Assembly: GCF_006874475.1 (NCBI RefSeq)
Contig: NZ_VIRM01000004.1
Span: 1 to 64,000, forward strand
Length of the DNA: 64,000 nucleotides
Origin: Microbispora hainanensis
Lineage (GTDB): Bacteria; Actinomycetota; Actinomycetes; Streptosporangiales; Streptosporangiaceae
Direction of reading: 5' to 3'
Shown here piece by piece: positions 36,363 to 43,880 of this stretch. The position numbers and the translations under genes are program-made. Every line of letters starts with the position of its first letter. Position 1 is the first letter of the stretch. Below the pieces are notes generated by a model. It was given only the letters and a program-made list of their open reading frames with translations, had not been told where the DNA came from and made no database searches.

Positions 36363-36728
36363 TTGAGGAGGGTCTCCAAAGTGGGTTGGGGGTGGGAGCA
36401 TCGGGTGACGAAATGCCAGGTAGCGGATTTCGTGACCGATGCGGGCAAGGGTGGATCTGAACCGATACGATGGGAGCGCTCCCACATCAGGATTGTCGAT
36501 TGGGCCCCCGGTATGTCAATCACGGGTTGCAATCGCCTCACGCGGTGGCCCGAGCAGGCGGTGAGCCGAGGCCCCTTGCTGGCCTTTTGCCAGCCTCTGG
36601 CTCATGTGGCGCTATTTCATAACTGAAACTTTCATCTGTAACAGCCTGGCCGTTCACCCCGCCGGGGCCCGTGGTTAGGGCCCTCGGCTGCGGGTAGGCG
36701 CTTCCCAACCCTGGAAGGGAGGCAGGCC
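36363..36728. other. Divergent intergenic region between GH48 and holin-like gene
   Basis: Contains the upstream operator (36471-36484), a relatively AT-rich stretch at about 36605-36645 with repeated TTTCAT, and a small stem GCTGGC/GCCAGC (36578-36594). Promoters for both directions must lie here; I cannot name -35/-10 boxes reliably. No gene seen. Confidence 0.6.
36471..36484. promoter_or_regulatory. CelR/CebR-type cellulase operator
   Basis: Perfect palindrome TGGGAGCGCTCCCA, identical to the known CelR operator of Thermobifida cellulase genes, where a LacI-family repressor is released by cellobiose. It lies 109 bases upstream of the GH48 start. Confidence 0.85.
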
Positions 36729-37127
36729 ATGACCATCCAGAAGGAGTCGCTGTCCACCGGCGAACTCGTCCGCCGGCTGTCCGAGGACGTCTCCCGGCTG
36801 ATCCGCGACGAACTGCGCCTGGCGCGGCTGGAGATGACTCGCAAGGGCAAACGCGCGGGAATGGGCGCGGGCCTGCTCGGCGCCGCGGGTCTCATCGCGT
36901 TCTACGGCGGAGGCGCCCTCGTGGCCACGGCGATCCTGGCCCTCGCGCTCGTGCTGCCGGCCTGGGCGAGCGCCCTGATCATCGGCGCCGCGTTGCTGGC
37001 GCTCGCCGGACTGCTCGCCCTGGTGGGCAAGGAGCAGGTGTCCCGCGCGACGCCGCCCACTCCCGAAGAGGCGATGCGCAGCCTCAAAGTGGACATCGAC
37101 GTCATGAAGGGGAGCGTGCGCAGATGA
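36729..37127 (+). CDS. Holin-superfamily-III-like membrane protein
   Basis: Protein of 132 residues: an N-terminal amphipathic region (TGELVRRLSEDVSRLIRDEL, RLARLEMTRKGKRAG), two membrane helices (GLLGAAGLIAFYGGGALVAT, ALALVLPAWASALIIGAALL) and a polar end. It belongs to the phage_holin_3_6-like family, which in actinomycetes is mostly a cellular protein next to DUF3618 genes, not a phage gene. GGAAGGGAGG precedes the ATG. First gene of a three-gene overlapping operon (four-base ATGA overlap with the next). Confidence 0.85.
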   Translation: MTIQKESLSTGELVRRLSEDVSRLIRDELRLARLEMTRKGKRAGMGAGLLGAAGLIAFYGGGALVATAILALALVLPAWASALIIGAALLALAGLLALVGKEQVSRATPPTPEEAMRSLKVDIDVMKGSVRR

Positions 37128-38155
37128 CCGAGACCGACCCCAAAGCGGCCCGGCCGAAGGCCGGGACCGTGGGTGTGCACAGACAGGACGTGTCCGAGCC
37201 GGTCACCGACCCGGAGTCGCTGAACGCCGTACGGCAGTCGCAGCCCGGCCCCGGGCCCGTCGCCGCGGCCCGGGACACCGAGACCCGGGGCGCGGGCGAG
37301 GAGAGGAAGGGTCACGACGAGATCGCCGAGGTCCGTCAGGAGATCGAGCGGACCCGCGACGACCTCGGCGACACGATCGAGGCGCTGGCCGCCAAGGCCG
37401 ACGTGAAGGCACGGGCGCAGGAGCGCGTGCACGCGACCACCGCGGCCGCGCGGGCCAGGGTGGCCGGTGTCACCGGGCGCGTGCGCGAGGTCACGCCGGA
37501 GCCGCTGCGCGGAGCCGCGGGCAGGGCCGGGGAGCAGGCGAAGCGTCGTCCCGGCCTGGTCGCCGGCGCCGGAGCCGCGGCCACCGCGCTGCTGGTGCTG
37601 CGCCGGATCTCCCGGAGCCAGGGTCGGACGGCGAGGCCCGGCGTGTCCGGCATGTTCCAGAAGAGGCCGGGCGTCTCCGGCACGGCGGGCATGCCGCGGA
37701 TGCGCGGCCTCGGCGGGGCCCGCAGGGGCAGGGGGATGTTCGGCGCCTCCGGCAGGACCGGGATGGCCCGCGGCGGAGCGCGGCCGTTCGGCTCCGGAGT
37801 GTCCGGCGCGAAGAGCAGGGCCGGCGCCACGAGCATGTTCGGCGCCAAGCGCGGTGCGCGCATGTTCGGCGCCGGGAGCAGGGCCGGCGGCATGGGCCCG
37901 CTCGGCGGCAAAGGCGCGCTCGGCGGGAAGAGGACGTTCGGCGGCATGAGCATGTTCGGCGGGAGGAGGACGCCCGGCGGCATGAGCATGTTCGGCCGCA
38001 AGGGGACGCTCGGCGGGGCGGGCGTGTTCGGCCGGAAGAGCAGGCGCGGCGGAACGGGCATACTCGGCATGCTCGGCCGGTCCCGCATGTTCGGCGGTCG
38101 CCCGATGTTTCCGCGGACGCGTCGCTCGCTCATGCGGAGGTTCGCGCATCGATGA
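37124..38155 (+). CDS. DUF3618 protein with long Gly/Arg/Met-Phe repeat tail
   Basis: Protein of 343 residues. DUF3618 region (about 65-115): EIAEVRQEIERTRDDLGDTI then EALAAKADVKARAQERV, followed by Ala/Arg helix and a short hydrophobic stretch (LVAGAGAAATALLVLRRI, about 145-162). The last 175 residues are strongly basic and of low complexity: Gly, Arg, Lys and Met-Phe-Gly units (SMFGAKRGARMFGAGSR, GMSMFGGRRTPGGM). Usual DUF3618 proteins are much shorter. The function of the family is unknown; linkage to holin-like and YihY membrane proteins suggests the cell envelope. Overlaps both neighbours by four bases. Confidence 0.82.
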   Translation: MTETDPKAARPKAGTVGVHRQDVSEPVTDPESLNAVRQSQPGPGPVAAARDTETRGAGEERKGHDEIAEVRQEIERTRDDLGDTIEALAAKADVKARAQERVHATTAAARARVAGVTGRVREVTPEPLRGAAGRAGEQAKRRPGLVAGAGAAATALLVLRRISRSQGRTARPGVSGMFQKRPGVSGTAGMPRMRGLGGARRGRGMFGASGRTGMARGGARPFGSGVSGAKSRAGATSMFGAKRGARMFGAGSRAGGMGPLGGKGALGGKRTFGGMSMFGGRRTPGGMSMFGRKGTLGGAGVFGRKSRRGGTGILGMLGRSRMFGGRPMFPRTRRSLMRRFAHR

Positions 38156-39153
38156 CCGGTCCCGAGGACGAGCGGGGGCCGTTGGAGAGGCTGTCGCGCC
38201 GCGACTGGATCGGAGTGGTCAGGCGCACGGCCAAGGAGTTCAAGGAGGACAACGTCCTCGACTGGGCGGCCTCGCTGACGTACTACGCCGTCCTCTCGAT
38301 CTTCCCCGGGCTCATCGTGCTGGTGTCGATCCTCGGCCTGCTGGGGCAGAGCGCCACCGGCCCGCTGCTCGGGAACATCAGGTCGCTGACGCCGGGGCCG
38401 GTCCAGCAGATGCTGCAGACCGGCCTCGCCAACGTCCGGCAGCACCAGGGCACGGCCGGGGTGTTCGCGATCACGGGTCTGCTGCTCGCGCTGTGGGCGG
38501 CCTCCGGCTACATCGGGGCGTTCATCCGGGCGAGCAACGCGATCTTCGACATCCGCGAGGGCCGTCCGTTCTGGAAGGTGACCCCGCTCCGGGTGGGGCT
38601 GACACTCCTGCTGATGATCCTGATGGCGGCCTCCGTGCTCGCCGTCACCTTCACCGGCCGCCTCGCCGAGATCGCGGGGAACCTGCTCGGTCTCGGGCCC
38701 GCCGCGGTCACCGTCTGGGGCATCGTGAAGTGGCCGATCATCGTGGTGCTCGTGGCGGGCATGATCACCTTGCTCTATTACGCCGCGCCCAACGTCCGCC
38801 AGCCCGGCGTGCGGTGGCTCAGCCCCGGCAGCCTGTTCGCCGTCGTGGCCTGGGTCGTGGTGTCGGCGGGCTTCGGGCTGTACGTCGCGCGGTTCGGCTC
38901 CTACAACAAGACGTACGGCACGCTCGCGGCCGTGGTCGTCTTCCTCGTCTGGCTGTGGCTGTCGAACATCGTCATCCTCAGCGGCGCGGAGCTCGACGCC
39001 GAGCTCCAGCGTGGTCGCAGGATCGCCGCGGGCGAATCCCCCGCCGAGCCGTACGTCGACCCCCGCGACCCCCCGAAGAACCCCGAGCCCGAGGAGGGCC
39101 TGAGCGAGGCGCCCGGGACGCGGCGCGAAGCGCGCCGGGCCGGCGCGCCATAA
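38152..39153 (+). CDS. YihY/BrkB-family membrane protein
   Basis: Integral membrane protein of 333 residues with six or seven helices, including LTYYAVLSIFPGLIVLVSIL, FAITGLLLALWAASGYIGAF, LLMILMAASVLAVTFTG, WPIIVVLVAGMITLLYYAAP, and a closing FLVWLWLSNIVILSGAELDAEL, which is diagnostic of this family (often misnamed ribonuclease BN). Transport or lipid roles are suspected in relatives but not shown. The C-terminus is polar (DPRDPPKNPEPEEG). Last gene of the holin-like/DUF3618 operon; a palindromic terminator follows. Confidence 0.9.
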   Translation: MTGPEDERGPLERLSRRDWIGVVRRTAKEFKEDNVLDWAASLTYYAVLSIFPGLIVLVSILGLLGQSATGPLLGNIRSLTPGPVQQMLQTGLANVRQHQGTAGVFAITGLLLALWAASGYIGAFIRASNAIFDIREGRPFWKVTPLRVGLTLLLMILMAASVLAVTFTGRLAEIAGNLLGLGPAAVTVWGIVKWPIIVVLVAGMITLLYYAAPNVRQPGVRWLSPGSLFAVVAWVVVSAGFGLYVARFGSYNKTYGTLAAVVVFLVWLWLSNIVILSGAELDAELQRGRRIAAGESPAEPYVDPRDPPKNPEPEEGLSEAPGTRREARRAGAP

Positions 39154-39200
39154 GGCCGCACTCCGTCCCCGGCGGGGGGCATCGGCGAAGACAGGAAGGA

Positions 39201-39220
39201 AAGGCCCGGCGCCGGGCCTT
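39201..39220. terminator. Terminator after the YihY operon
   Basis: Perfect palindrome AAGGCCCGGCGCCGGGCCTT flanked by purine and CCTC runs. Confidence 0.65.
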
Positions 39221-39283
39221 CCTCATGCCGGGCGGCGTCGCGGCGGGCGTCGCGGGCCCGGGCTCACCCCGCGCTGAGCTGAT

Positions 39284-39300
39284 CCAGAATAGTATTCTGG
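39284..39300. promoter_or_regulatory. Operator palindrome over the -10 of the MaoC operon
   Basis: CCAGAATA-G-TATTCTGG, perfect arms. It covers TAGTAT (39290-39295), whose last T is seven bases before the GTG start at 39302, so this is a -10 of a leaderless transcript covered by an operator, fitting a TetR-type repressor. Confidence 0.65.
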
Positions 39301-39301
39301 T

Positions 39302-39820
39302 GTGACGGTCCATGAAGCCCGCATCGGGCGCTACTACGAGGACTTCGTGGTCGGCGACGTCTACCAGCACCCGCTCGGCCGGACGATCAGCGAGGCCGAC
39401 AACACCTGGTTCACGCTGCTGACGATGAACACCAACCAGAACCACTTCAACGCGCACTTCGCCGCCCGGGCTCCGGTCGGGAAGATCATCGTTAACTCGG
39501 GGCTCTCGGTGGCGATCGTGCTCGGGCTGTCGGTCATCGACGTCAGCCAGACGGCGATGATGAACCTCGGCTGGGACGAGATCCGGCTGATCCATCCGGT
39601 CTTCGTGGGCGACACCCTGTACGCCGAGTCGATCGTGGTGGACAAGCGCGAGTCGAGGTCCCGGCCGTACGCCGGCATCGTCACCTGCCGCACCCGGGGC
39701 CTGAACCAGGACGGCGACGAGGTGATGTCGTGGCGGCGCGCGGTGATGGTCTACAAGCGCGACGCACCTCACGACAAGGGGTATTTCCCGCGTGCCAAGA
39801 CCGGCCCGATGGAGGCGTAG
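39302..39820 (+). CDS. MaoC-family acyl-CoA dehydratase
   Basis: Hot-dog-fold hydratase of 172 residues. Recognisable parts: RYYEDFVVGDVYQHPLGRTI, the active-site region NTNQNHFNAHFA, and a beta strand RLIHPVFVGDTLYAESIVV. MaoC enzymes hydrate enoyl-CoA or dehydrate hydroxyacyl-CoA; it may work with the acyl-CoA dehydrogenase that follows, whose GTG overlaps its TAG stop by one base. GTG start with no ribosome site but a -10 seven bases upstream. First gene of a four-gene operon. Confidence 0.88.
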   Translation: MTVHEARIGRYYEDFVVGDVYQHPLGRTISEADNTWFTLLTMNTNQNHFNAHFAARAPVGKIIVNSGLSVAIVLGLSVIDVSQTAMMNLGWDEIRLIHPVFVGDTLYAESIVVDKRESRSRPYAGIVTCRTRGLNQDGDEVMSWRRAVMVYKRDAPHDKGYFPRAKTGPMEA

Positions 39821-40980
39821 TGGACTTCGAGCTGAACGAGGAGCAGCGGCTGTTCCGGCGGACGCTGCGGGAGTTCGTTGACAAGGAGATCGTCCCCGTC
39901 GCCTCCGAGTGGGAGCGCACCGGGCGCTATCCGGAGGAGATCGTCCAGCGGTTCGCGCAACTGGGTCTGTTCGGCATGACCGTCCCGGAGGAGTACGGCG
40001 GGCTCGACCTCGACCGGGTGTCGTTCGCCCTCGTCTTCGAGGAGATCGCCCGGGGCTGGATGGGCGTGGCGGGGATCCTCGGCTCCCACTCCCTGTCGAC
40101 CTGGATGATCGCCGAATACGGCACGGACGAGCAGCGCCGCCACTACCTGCCCGACCTGGCCGGTGGCGCCCGCCGTACGGGGATCGCGCTGACCGAGCCG
40201 GGCGCGGGCACCGACCTGCAGGGCATCGCCACCCGGGCGGTCCGCGACGGCGACGACTATGTCGTCACGGGGACCAAGACGTGGATCACCAACGCGCGGC
40301 ACGCCGACCCGCTGCCCGTGCTGGTGAAGACCTCGATCGAGACGCCCGCCCATCGGGGGATGTCGGTGCTGCTCGTGGACGCCGGCAGCGAGGGCCTGAC
40401 CGTGAGCCGCGACCTGCCCAAGCTGGGCTACAAGGGCACCGAGACGTGCGAGGTCGTCCTCGACGGCGTGCGCGTGCCGGCGTCGCGGCTGCTCGGCGGC
40501 ACCGAGGGGCGTGGCATGCAGCAGGTGCTGTCGGCGCTCGAACTCGGCCGTCTCAACATCGCCGCCCGCGCGGTCGGCGTCGCGCAGTGCGCCTACGAGG
40601 CGGCCCTGGGCTACTCCCGCGAACGGCACGCGTTCGGGCAGCCGATCGCCGATTTCCAGGCGATCCAGCTCAAGCTGGCCGACATGGCGACCGAGATCCA
40701 GGCGGCCAGGCTCATGACGTACTGGGCCGCCGTGCGGTCGGAGGCCGGGCCGGTGCGCAGTGAGGCCGCGATGGCGAAATACTTCGCCTCCGAGGTGGCG
40801 CTCAGGGCGACGATGGAGGCGATGCGGGTCCACGGCGGCTACGGCTACTCGCAGGAGTTCGTGGTCGAGCGCCTCTATCGGGACGCGCCGCTGATGGCGA
40901 TCGGGGAGGGCACCAACGACGTGCAGCGGCTGATCATCGCCAGGGCCCTCATCGAGGGCGACGCCACGCTCGGCTGGTGA
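39820..40980 (+). CDS. Acyl-CoA dehydrogenase
   Basis: FAD enzyme of 386 residues oxidising an acyl-CoA to the 2-enoyl-CoA. Visible: LNEEQRLFRRTLREFVDKEI, FAD/substrate region GIALTEPGAGTDLQGI, and YVVTGTKTWITNA, then AFGQPIADFQAIQLKLADM, VHGGYGYSQEFVVERLYRDA and IGEGTNDVQRLIIARAL. The catalytic Glu expected in the last part (IGEGT) is present. GTG at 39820 has GGAGG five bases upstream inside the MaoC gene, fixing the start; a longer reading is a shadow. Operon with MaoC, HIT and hydrolase genes, suggesting a fatty-acid or branched acyl-CoA route. Confidence 0.93.
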   Translation: MDFELNEEQRLFRRTLREFVDKEIVPVASEWERTGRYPEEIVQRFAQLGLFGMTVPEEYGGLDLDRVSFALVFEEIARGWMGVAGILGSHSLSTWMIAEYGTDEQRRHYLPDLAGGARRTGIALTEPGAGTDLQGIATRAVRDGDDYVVTGTKTWITNARHADPLPVLVKTSIETPAHRGMSVLLVDAGSEGLTVSRDLPKLGYKGTETCEVVLDGVRVPASRLLGGTEGRGMQQVLSALELGRLNIAARAVGVAQCAYEAALGYSRERHAFGQPIADFQAIQLKLADMATEIQAARLMTYWAAVRSEAGPVRSEAAMAKYFASEVALRATMEAMRVHGGYGYSQEFVVERLYRDAPLMAIGEGTNDVQRLIIARALIEGDATLGW

Positions 40981-41411
40981 CCGTGGACGGCTGCGTGTTC
41001 TGCGAGATCGTGGCGGGGGAACGGCCCGCCCACGTGGTGCTGGACGACGAGGTCGCGGTGGCCTTCCTCGACACCCGGCCGGTGTTCAAGGGGCACGTGC
41101 TCGTCGTGCCGCGCGAGCACGTCGAGACCCTGGCGGACCTTCCGGCCGAGGATGTCGGGCCGTTCTTCACCCGCGTCCAGGCCGTCGCGCGGGCGGTCGA
41201 GGCGGGCACGGGAGCGGCCGGCACGTTCGTCGCGATGAACAACCGGATCAGCCAGAGCGTGCCCCACCTGCACGTCCACGTTGTGCCGCGCAACCGCAAG
41301 GACGGCCTGCGCGGCTTCTTCTGGCCCCGGGTCAAATACGACGACGACGCCGAGATCGAGGACTACGCGGCCCGCATCCGCGCCGCGCTGGACGAATCCC
41401 CTGATATGTGA
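40977..41411 (+). CDS. HIT-family nucleotide hydrolase
   Basis: Protein of 144 residues with the histidine triad HLHVHVVPRN (about residue 100) and N-terminal CVFCEIVAGERPAHVV, which has the Cys pair often binding zinc. HIT proteins split nucleoside phosphoramidates or dinucleoside polyphosphates (AMP-lysine, Ap4A). Its GTG overlaps the dehydrogenase stop codon (GTGA). Housekeeping role; its place in this operon may reflect cleanup of acyl-adenylates, but this is a guess. Confidence 0.9.
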   Translation: MTVDGCVFCEIVAGERPAHVVLDDEVAVAFLDTRPVFKGHVLVVPREHVETLADLPAEDVGPFFTRVQAVARAVEAGTGAAGTFVAMNNRISQSVPHLHVHVVPRNRKDGLRGFFWPRVKYDDDAEIEDYAARIRAALDESPDM

Positions 41412-41437
41412 ATCTACAACGTAAAGGTGCCCCCATT

Positions 41438-42343
41438 ATGGACTTCCTCCGCACCCCCGGCGAACGCTTCGCGGACCTGCCCGGCTTCCCCTACGAACCC
41501 CGCTACGCCGAGGTGACCGGCGGCGCCCGGATGGCGTACGTCGAGGCGGGCCCGGCGGACGGGCCGCCGGTGCTGCTGCTGCACGGGGAGCCGAGCTGGT
41601 CGTTCCTCTACCGGCACGTGATGGCCGTGCTGGCCGAGGCGGGCTGCCGGGCCGTAGCCCCCGACCTCATCGGCTTCGGCCGGTCGGACAAGCCGACCCG
41701 GCCGGAGGACCACACGTACGCCCGGCACGTGGAGTGGGTGCGGTCGCTCGCCTTCGACGCGCTCGACCTGCGTGGTGTGACGCTGGTCGGCCAGGACTGG
41801 GGCGGGCTGATCGGGCTGCGGCTCGTCGCCGAGCACCCGGACCGCTTCGCCCGGGTCGTCGCCGCCAACACCGGCCTGCCGACCGGTGACATCCCGATGC
41901 CCGAGGTGTGGCACCGCTTCCGGGAGGCCGTCGAGAGGGCGCCCGTGCTCGACATCGCCCGGTTCATCCAGTCGGGGTGCGTCACCGAGCTGCCCGAGCC
42001 CGTACGGTGGGCCTACGACGCGCCGTTCCCCTCCGAGGAGTTCAAGGCGGGGCCGCGGGCGATGCCGGGCCTGGTGCCGATCACCCCCGGCGACCCGGCC
42101 GCCCCCGCCAACCGCGCCGCCTGGCAGACCCTGGTCACCCTCGACCTGCCGTTCCTCGTCGCGTTCTCCGACCGCGACCCCATCACCGGCGGAATGGCGC
42201 CGATCCTGAAGAAGTCGATGCGCGGCGCGGCCGGGCTCGACCACCCCGTCATCGCCGCCGCCGGTCACTTCCTGCAGGAGGACGCGGGCCGCGAGCTGGG
42301 CGAGGCCGTCGCCGCCTTCGTCCACGCGACGGCCGCACGGTAG
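41438..42343 (+). CDS. Haloalkane dehalogenase-like alpha/beta hydrolase
   Basis: Alpha/beta hydrolase of 301 residues. The oxyanion motif LLLHGEPSWSFLYR, nucleophile VGQDWGGLIGL (Asp at about 121 followed by the halide-binding Trp), a cap domain, acid in VAFSDRDPITGG and His in AAGHFLQED form the full set for subfamily I haloalkane dehalogenases. They hydrolyse carbon-halogen bonds to alcohols; natural substrates are usually unknown. ATG at 41438 has AAAGGTG eight bases upstream; a GTG at 41408 that overlaps the HIT stop would add ten residues. Last gene of the MaoC operon. Confidence 0.87.
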   Translation: MDFLRTPGERFADLPGFPYEPRYAEVTGGARMAYVEAGPADGPPVLLLHGEPSWSFLYRHVMAVLAEAGCRAVAPDLIGFGRSDKPTRPEDHTYARHVEWVRSLAFDALDLRGVTLVGQDWGGLIGLRLVAEHPDRFARVVAANTGLPTGDIPMPEVWHRFREAVERAPVLDIARFIQSGCVTELPEPVRWAYDAPFPSEEFKAGPRAMPGLVPITPGDPAAPANRAAWQTLVTLDLPFLVAFSDRDPITGGMAPILKKSMRGAAGLDHPVIAAAGHFLQEDAGRELGEAVAAFVHATAAR

Positions 42344-42377
42344 GCCCGGCGAGAGGCCCGGCGAGAGGCCCGGCGAG
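42342..42377. repeat. 12-base tandem repeat at hydrolase stop codon
   Basis: Three copies of AGGCCCGGCGAG beginning in the stop codon of the dehalogenase-like gene. Confidence 0.8.
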
Positions 42378-42451
42378 CGGCGGACGGAGCTGTCCGGCGC
42401 GCGATGGGGACCGTTCACCGCCGCGCGAGCGGACGGGCGGGGCATGCCGGG

Positions 42452-42457
42452 TAGGCT
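42452..42457 (+). promoter_or_regulatory. Predicted -10 of the LytS-type kinase gene
   Basis: TAGGCT ends nine bases before the GTG at 42466; near-leaderless transcript suspected, as no ribosome site is present. Confidence 0.35.
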
Positions 42458-42465
42458 GCGGCGGC

Positions 42466-43644
42466 GTGGAACCGGTCGTCACCGTGCTCGTCGTCGCCGT
42501 CCTCGTCGCCGTGCCGGCGGTCGTGCTGTGGCGGGTGCTGCGCGGGCGGCGCGACCTCGGCAGCAGCCCCGCCGAGCGGGCGACGTTCGAGACGCTGCAC
42601 ACCGCCTCGCTGGCCGCGCCGCCGCTGCGCGCCGGGCTGACCCAGGCGGGGGCGCTCAAGGCGTCGCGGCACCTGCGCGAGCTGCTCGGCTCGCCGGCCA
42701 TCGCCGTCACCAACGGCGAGGAACTGCTCGTCTACGACGGCGTGGGCGACCACCACGCGGCCGAGGCGTTCGAGCACGCCGCGGAGACGCTGAAGGACGG
42801 CCGCACCCAGGTGCTCGCGCTCGACTGCCTGCGGCCCGAGTGCCCGATCAGGCACGCCGTGGTCGTCCCGCTCACCACCGACGACCGGGTCGTCGGCTCG
42901 CTCGCGGCGTACGGCGACCACGCCTCGGCGGGGCTGGTGCGGGCGGCGCAGGAGGTCGCGCGGTGGGTCGACTCCCAGCTTGAGCTGGCCGAGCTCGACC
43001 GGTCCCGCACGATGCTGATGGAGGCCGAGGTCCGGGCGCTGCGGGCGCAGATCTCGCCGCATTTCATCTACAACTCGCTGACCACCATCGCGTCGTTCGT
43101 CCGCACCGACCCCGAGCGGGCCAGGGAACTGCTGCTGGAGTTCGCCGACTTCACCCGCTACTCCTTCCGGCGGCACGGCGACTTCACGACCCTGGCGGAG
43201 GAACTGCGCTCGATCGACCGCTACCTCACGCTCGAACGGGCCAGGTTCGGCGACCAGCTCCAGGTCACCTTGCGCATCGCGCCCGAGGTGCTGCCCGTCG
43301 CCGTGCCGTTCCTGTGCCTGCAGCCGCTGGTGGAGAACGCCGTGCGGCACGGCCTGGAGGCCAAGCCGGGCGTGGGCCGCATCACGATCGTCGCCGAGGA
43401 CGCGGGCGCGGAGTGCGTGATCACCGTGGAGGACGACGGCGTCGGCATGGACCCCGACAGGCTGCGCCGCGTGCTCGCCGGGGAGGACCGCTCGGGCGCG
43501 GGCGGCATCGGCGTGGCCAACGTGGACGAGCGGCTGCGCCAGGTCTACGGCGACGAGTACGGCCTCGTGGTGGAGACCGGCGAGGGCGCCGGCACCAAGG
43601 TCGCCGTACGCGTCCCCAAATATCACCCCGGCGTCCAGACCTGA
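42466..43644 (+). CDS. LytS/YpdA-family sensor histidine kinase
   Basis: Sensor of 392 residues with one N-terminal membrane helix (VVTVLVVAVLVAVPAVVLW), a GAF-like sensing domain (about 50-165, containing VVVPLTTDDRVVGSLAAYG), the His_kinase domain with ALRAQISPHFIYNSLTTIAS (phospho-His) and an ATPase with LVENAVRHGLEAK and IGVANVDERLRQVYG. Related BtsS and YpdA sense extracellular pyruvate. The GTG start at 42466 was chosen because the membrane helix begins there; longer readings run through the hydrolase gene. Followed by its LytTR regulator after a 236-base gap holding a gene remnant, then by symporter genes. Confidence 0.9.
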   Translation: MEPVVTVLVVAVLVAVPAVVLWRVLRGRRDLGSSPAERATFETLHTASLAAPPLRAGLTQAGALKASRHLRELLGSPAIAVTNGEELLVYDGVGDHHAAEAFEHAAETLKDGRTQVLALDCLRPECPIRHAVVVPLTTDDRVVGSLAAYGDHASAGLVRAAQEVARWVDSQLELAELDRSRTMLMEAEVRALRAQISPHFIYNSLTTIASFVRTDPERARELLLEFADFTRYSFRRHGDFTTLAEELRSIDRYLTLERARFGDQLQVTLRIAPEVLPVAVPFLCLQPLVENAVRHGLEAKPGVGRITIVAEDAGAECVITVEDDGVGMDPDRLRRVLAGEDRSGAGGIGVANVDERLRQVYGDEYGLVVETGEGAGTKVAVRVPKYHPGVQT

Positions 43645-43666
43645 CAGAGTGTCGTGCCCCTCGTAG

Positions 43667-43771
43667 ACCTGCCGCCGTCATGTGGTGCGGACGGGCGAGC
43701 CGGTGACGCTCGACGAGCCGTTCCGGGTGACGCTCGCCCCCGGGGCGCTGCTGCGTCGCCGTCCGGGCTGA
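43667..43771 (+). pseudogene. C-terminal remnant of a Uma2-like endonuclease gene
   Basis: A short frame encodes RRHVVRTGEPVTLDEPFRVT and then LAPGALLRRRPG before TGA. This looks like the last strands of Uma2 (DUF820) restriction-endonuclease-like proteins, which end in a G-x-L-x-P-F-x-V-x-x-x-P-x-x-L pattern. An in-frame TAG lies just upstream and the catalytic part is absent. The match is from memory and short, so the family call is tentative. Confidence 0.4.
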
Positions 43772-43880
43772 CCCTGGGCCGCCGCGATCCCAGCCGTGAT
43801 GCGGTCGTGATGGGGAGGCGTTGACTTCCACACGTTTCGGTCATCACTCTCTAGGGGATCGGTCGGTGAAAGGGGTGATC

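Noticed and set aside
36729-37127. Prophage, suggested by the holin-type protein
   Set aside because: No lysin, capsid, integrase or att sites nearby; the holin-like/DUF3618/YihY trio is a normal chromosomal group in actinomycetes.
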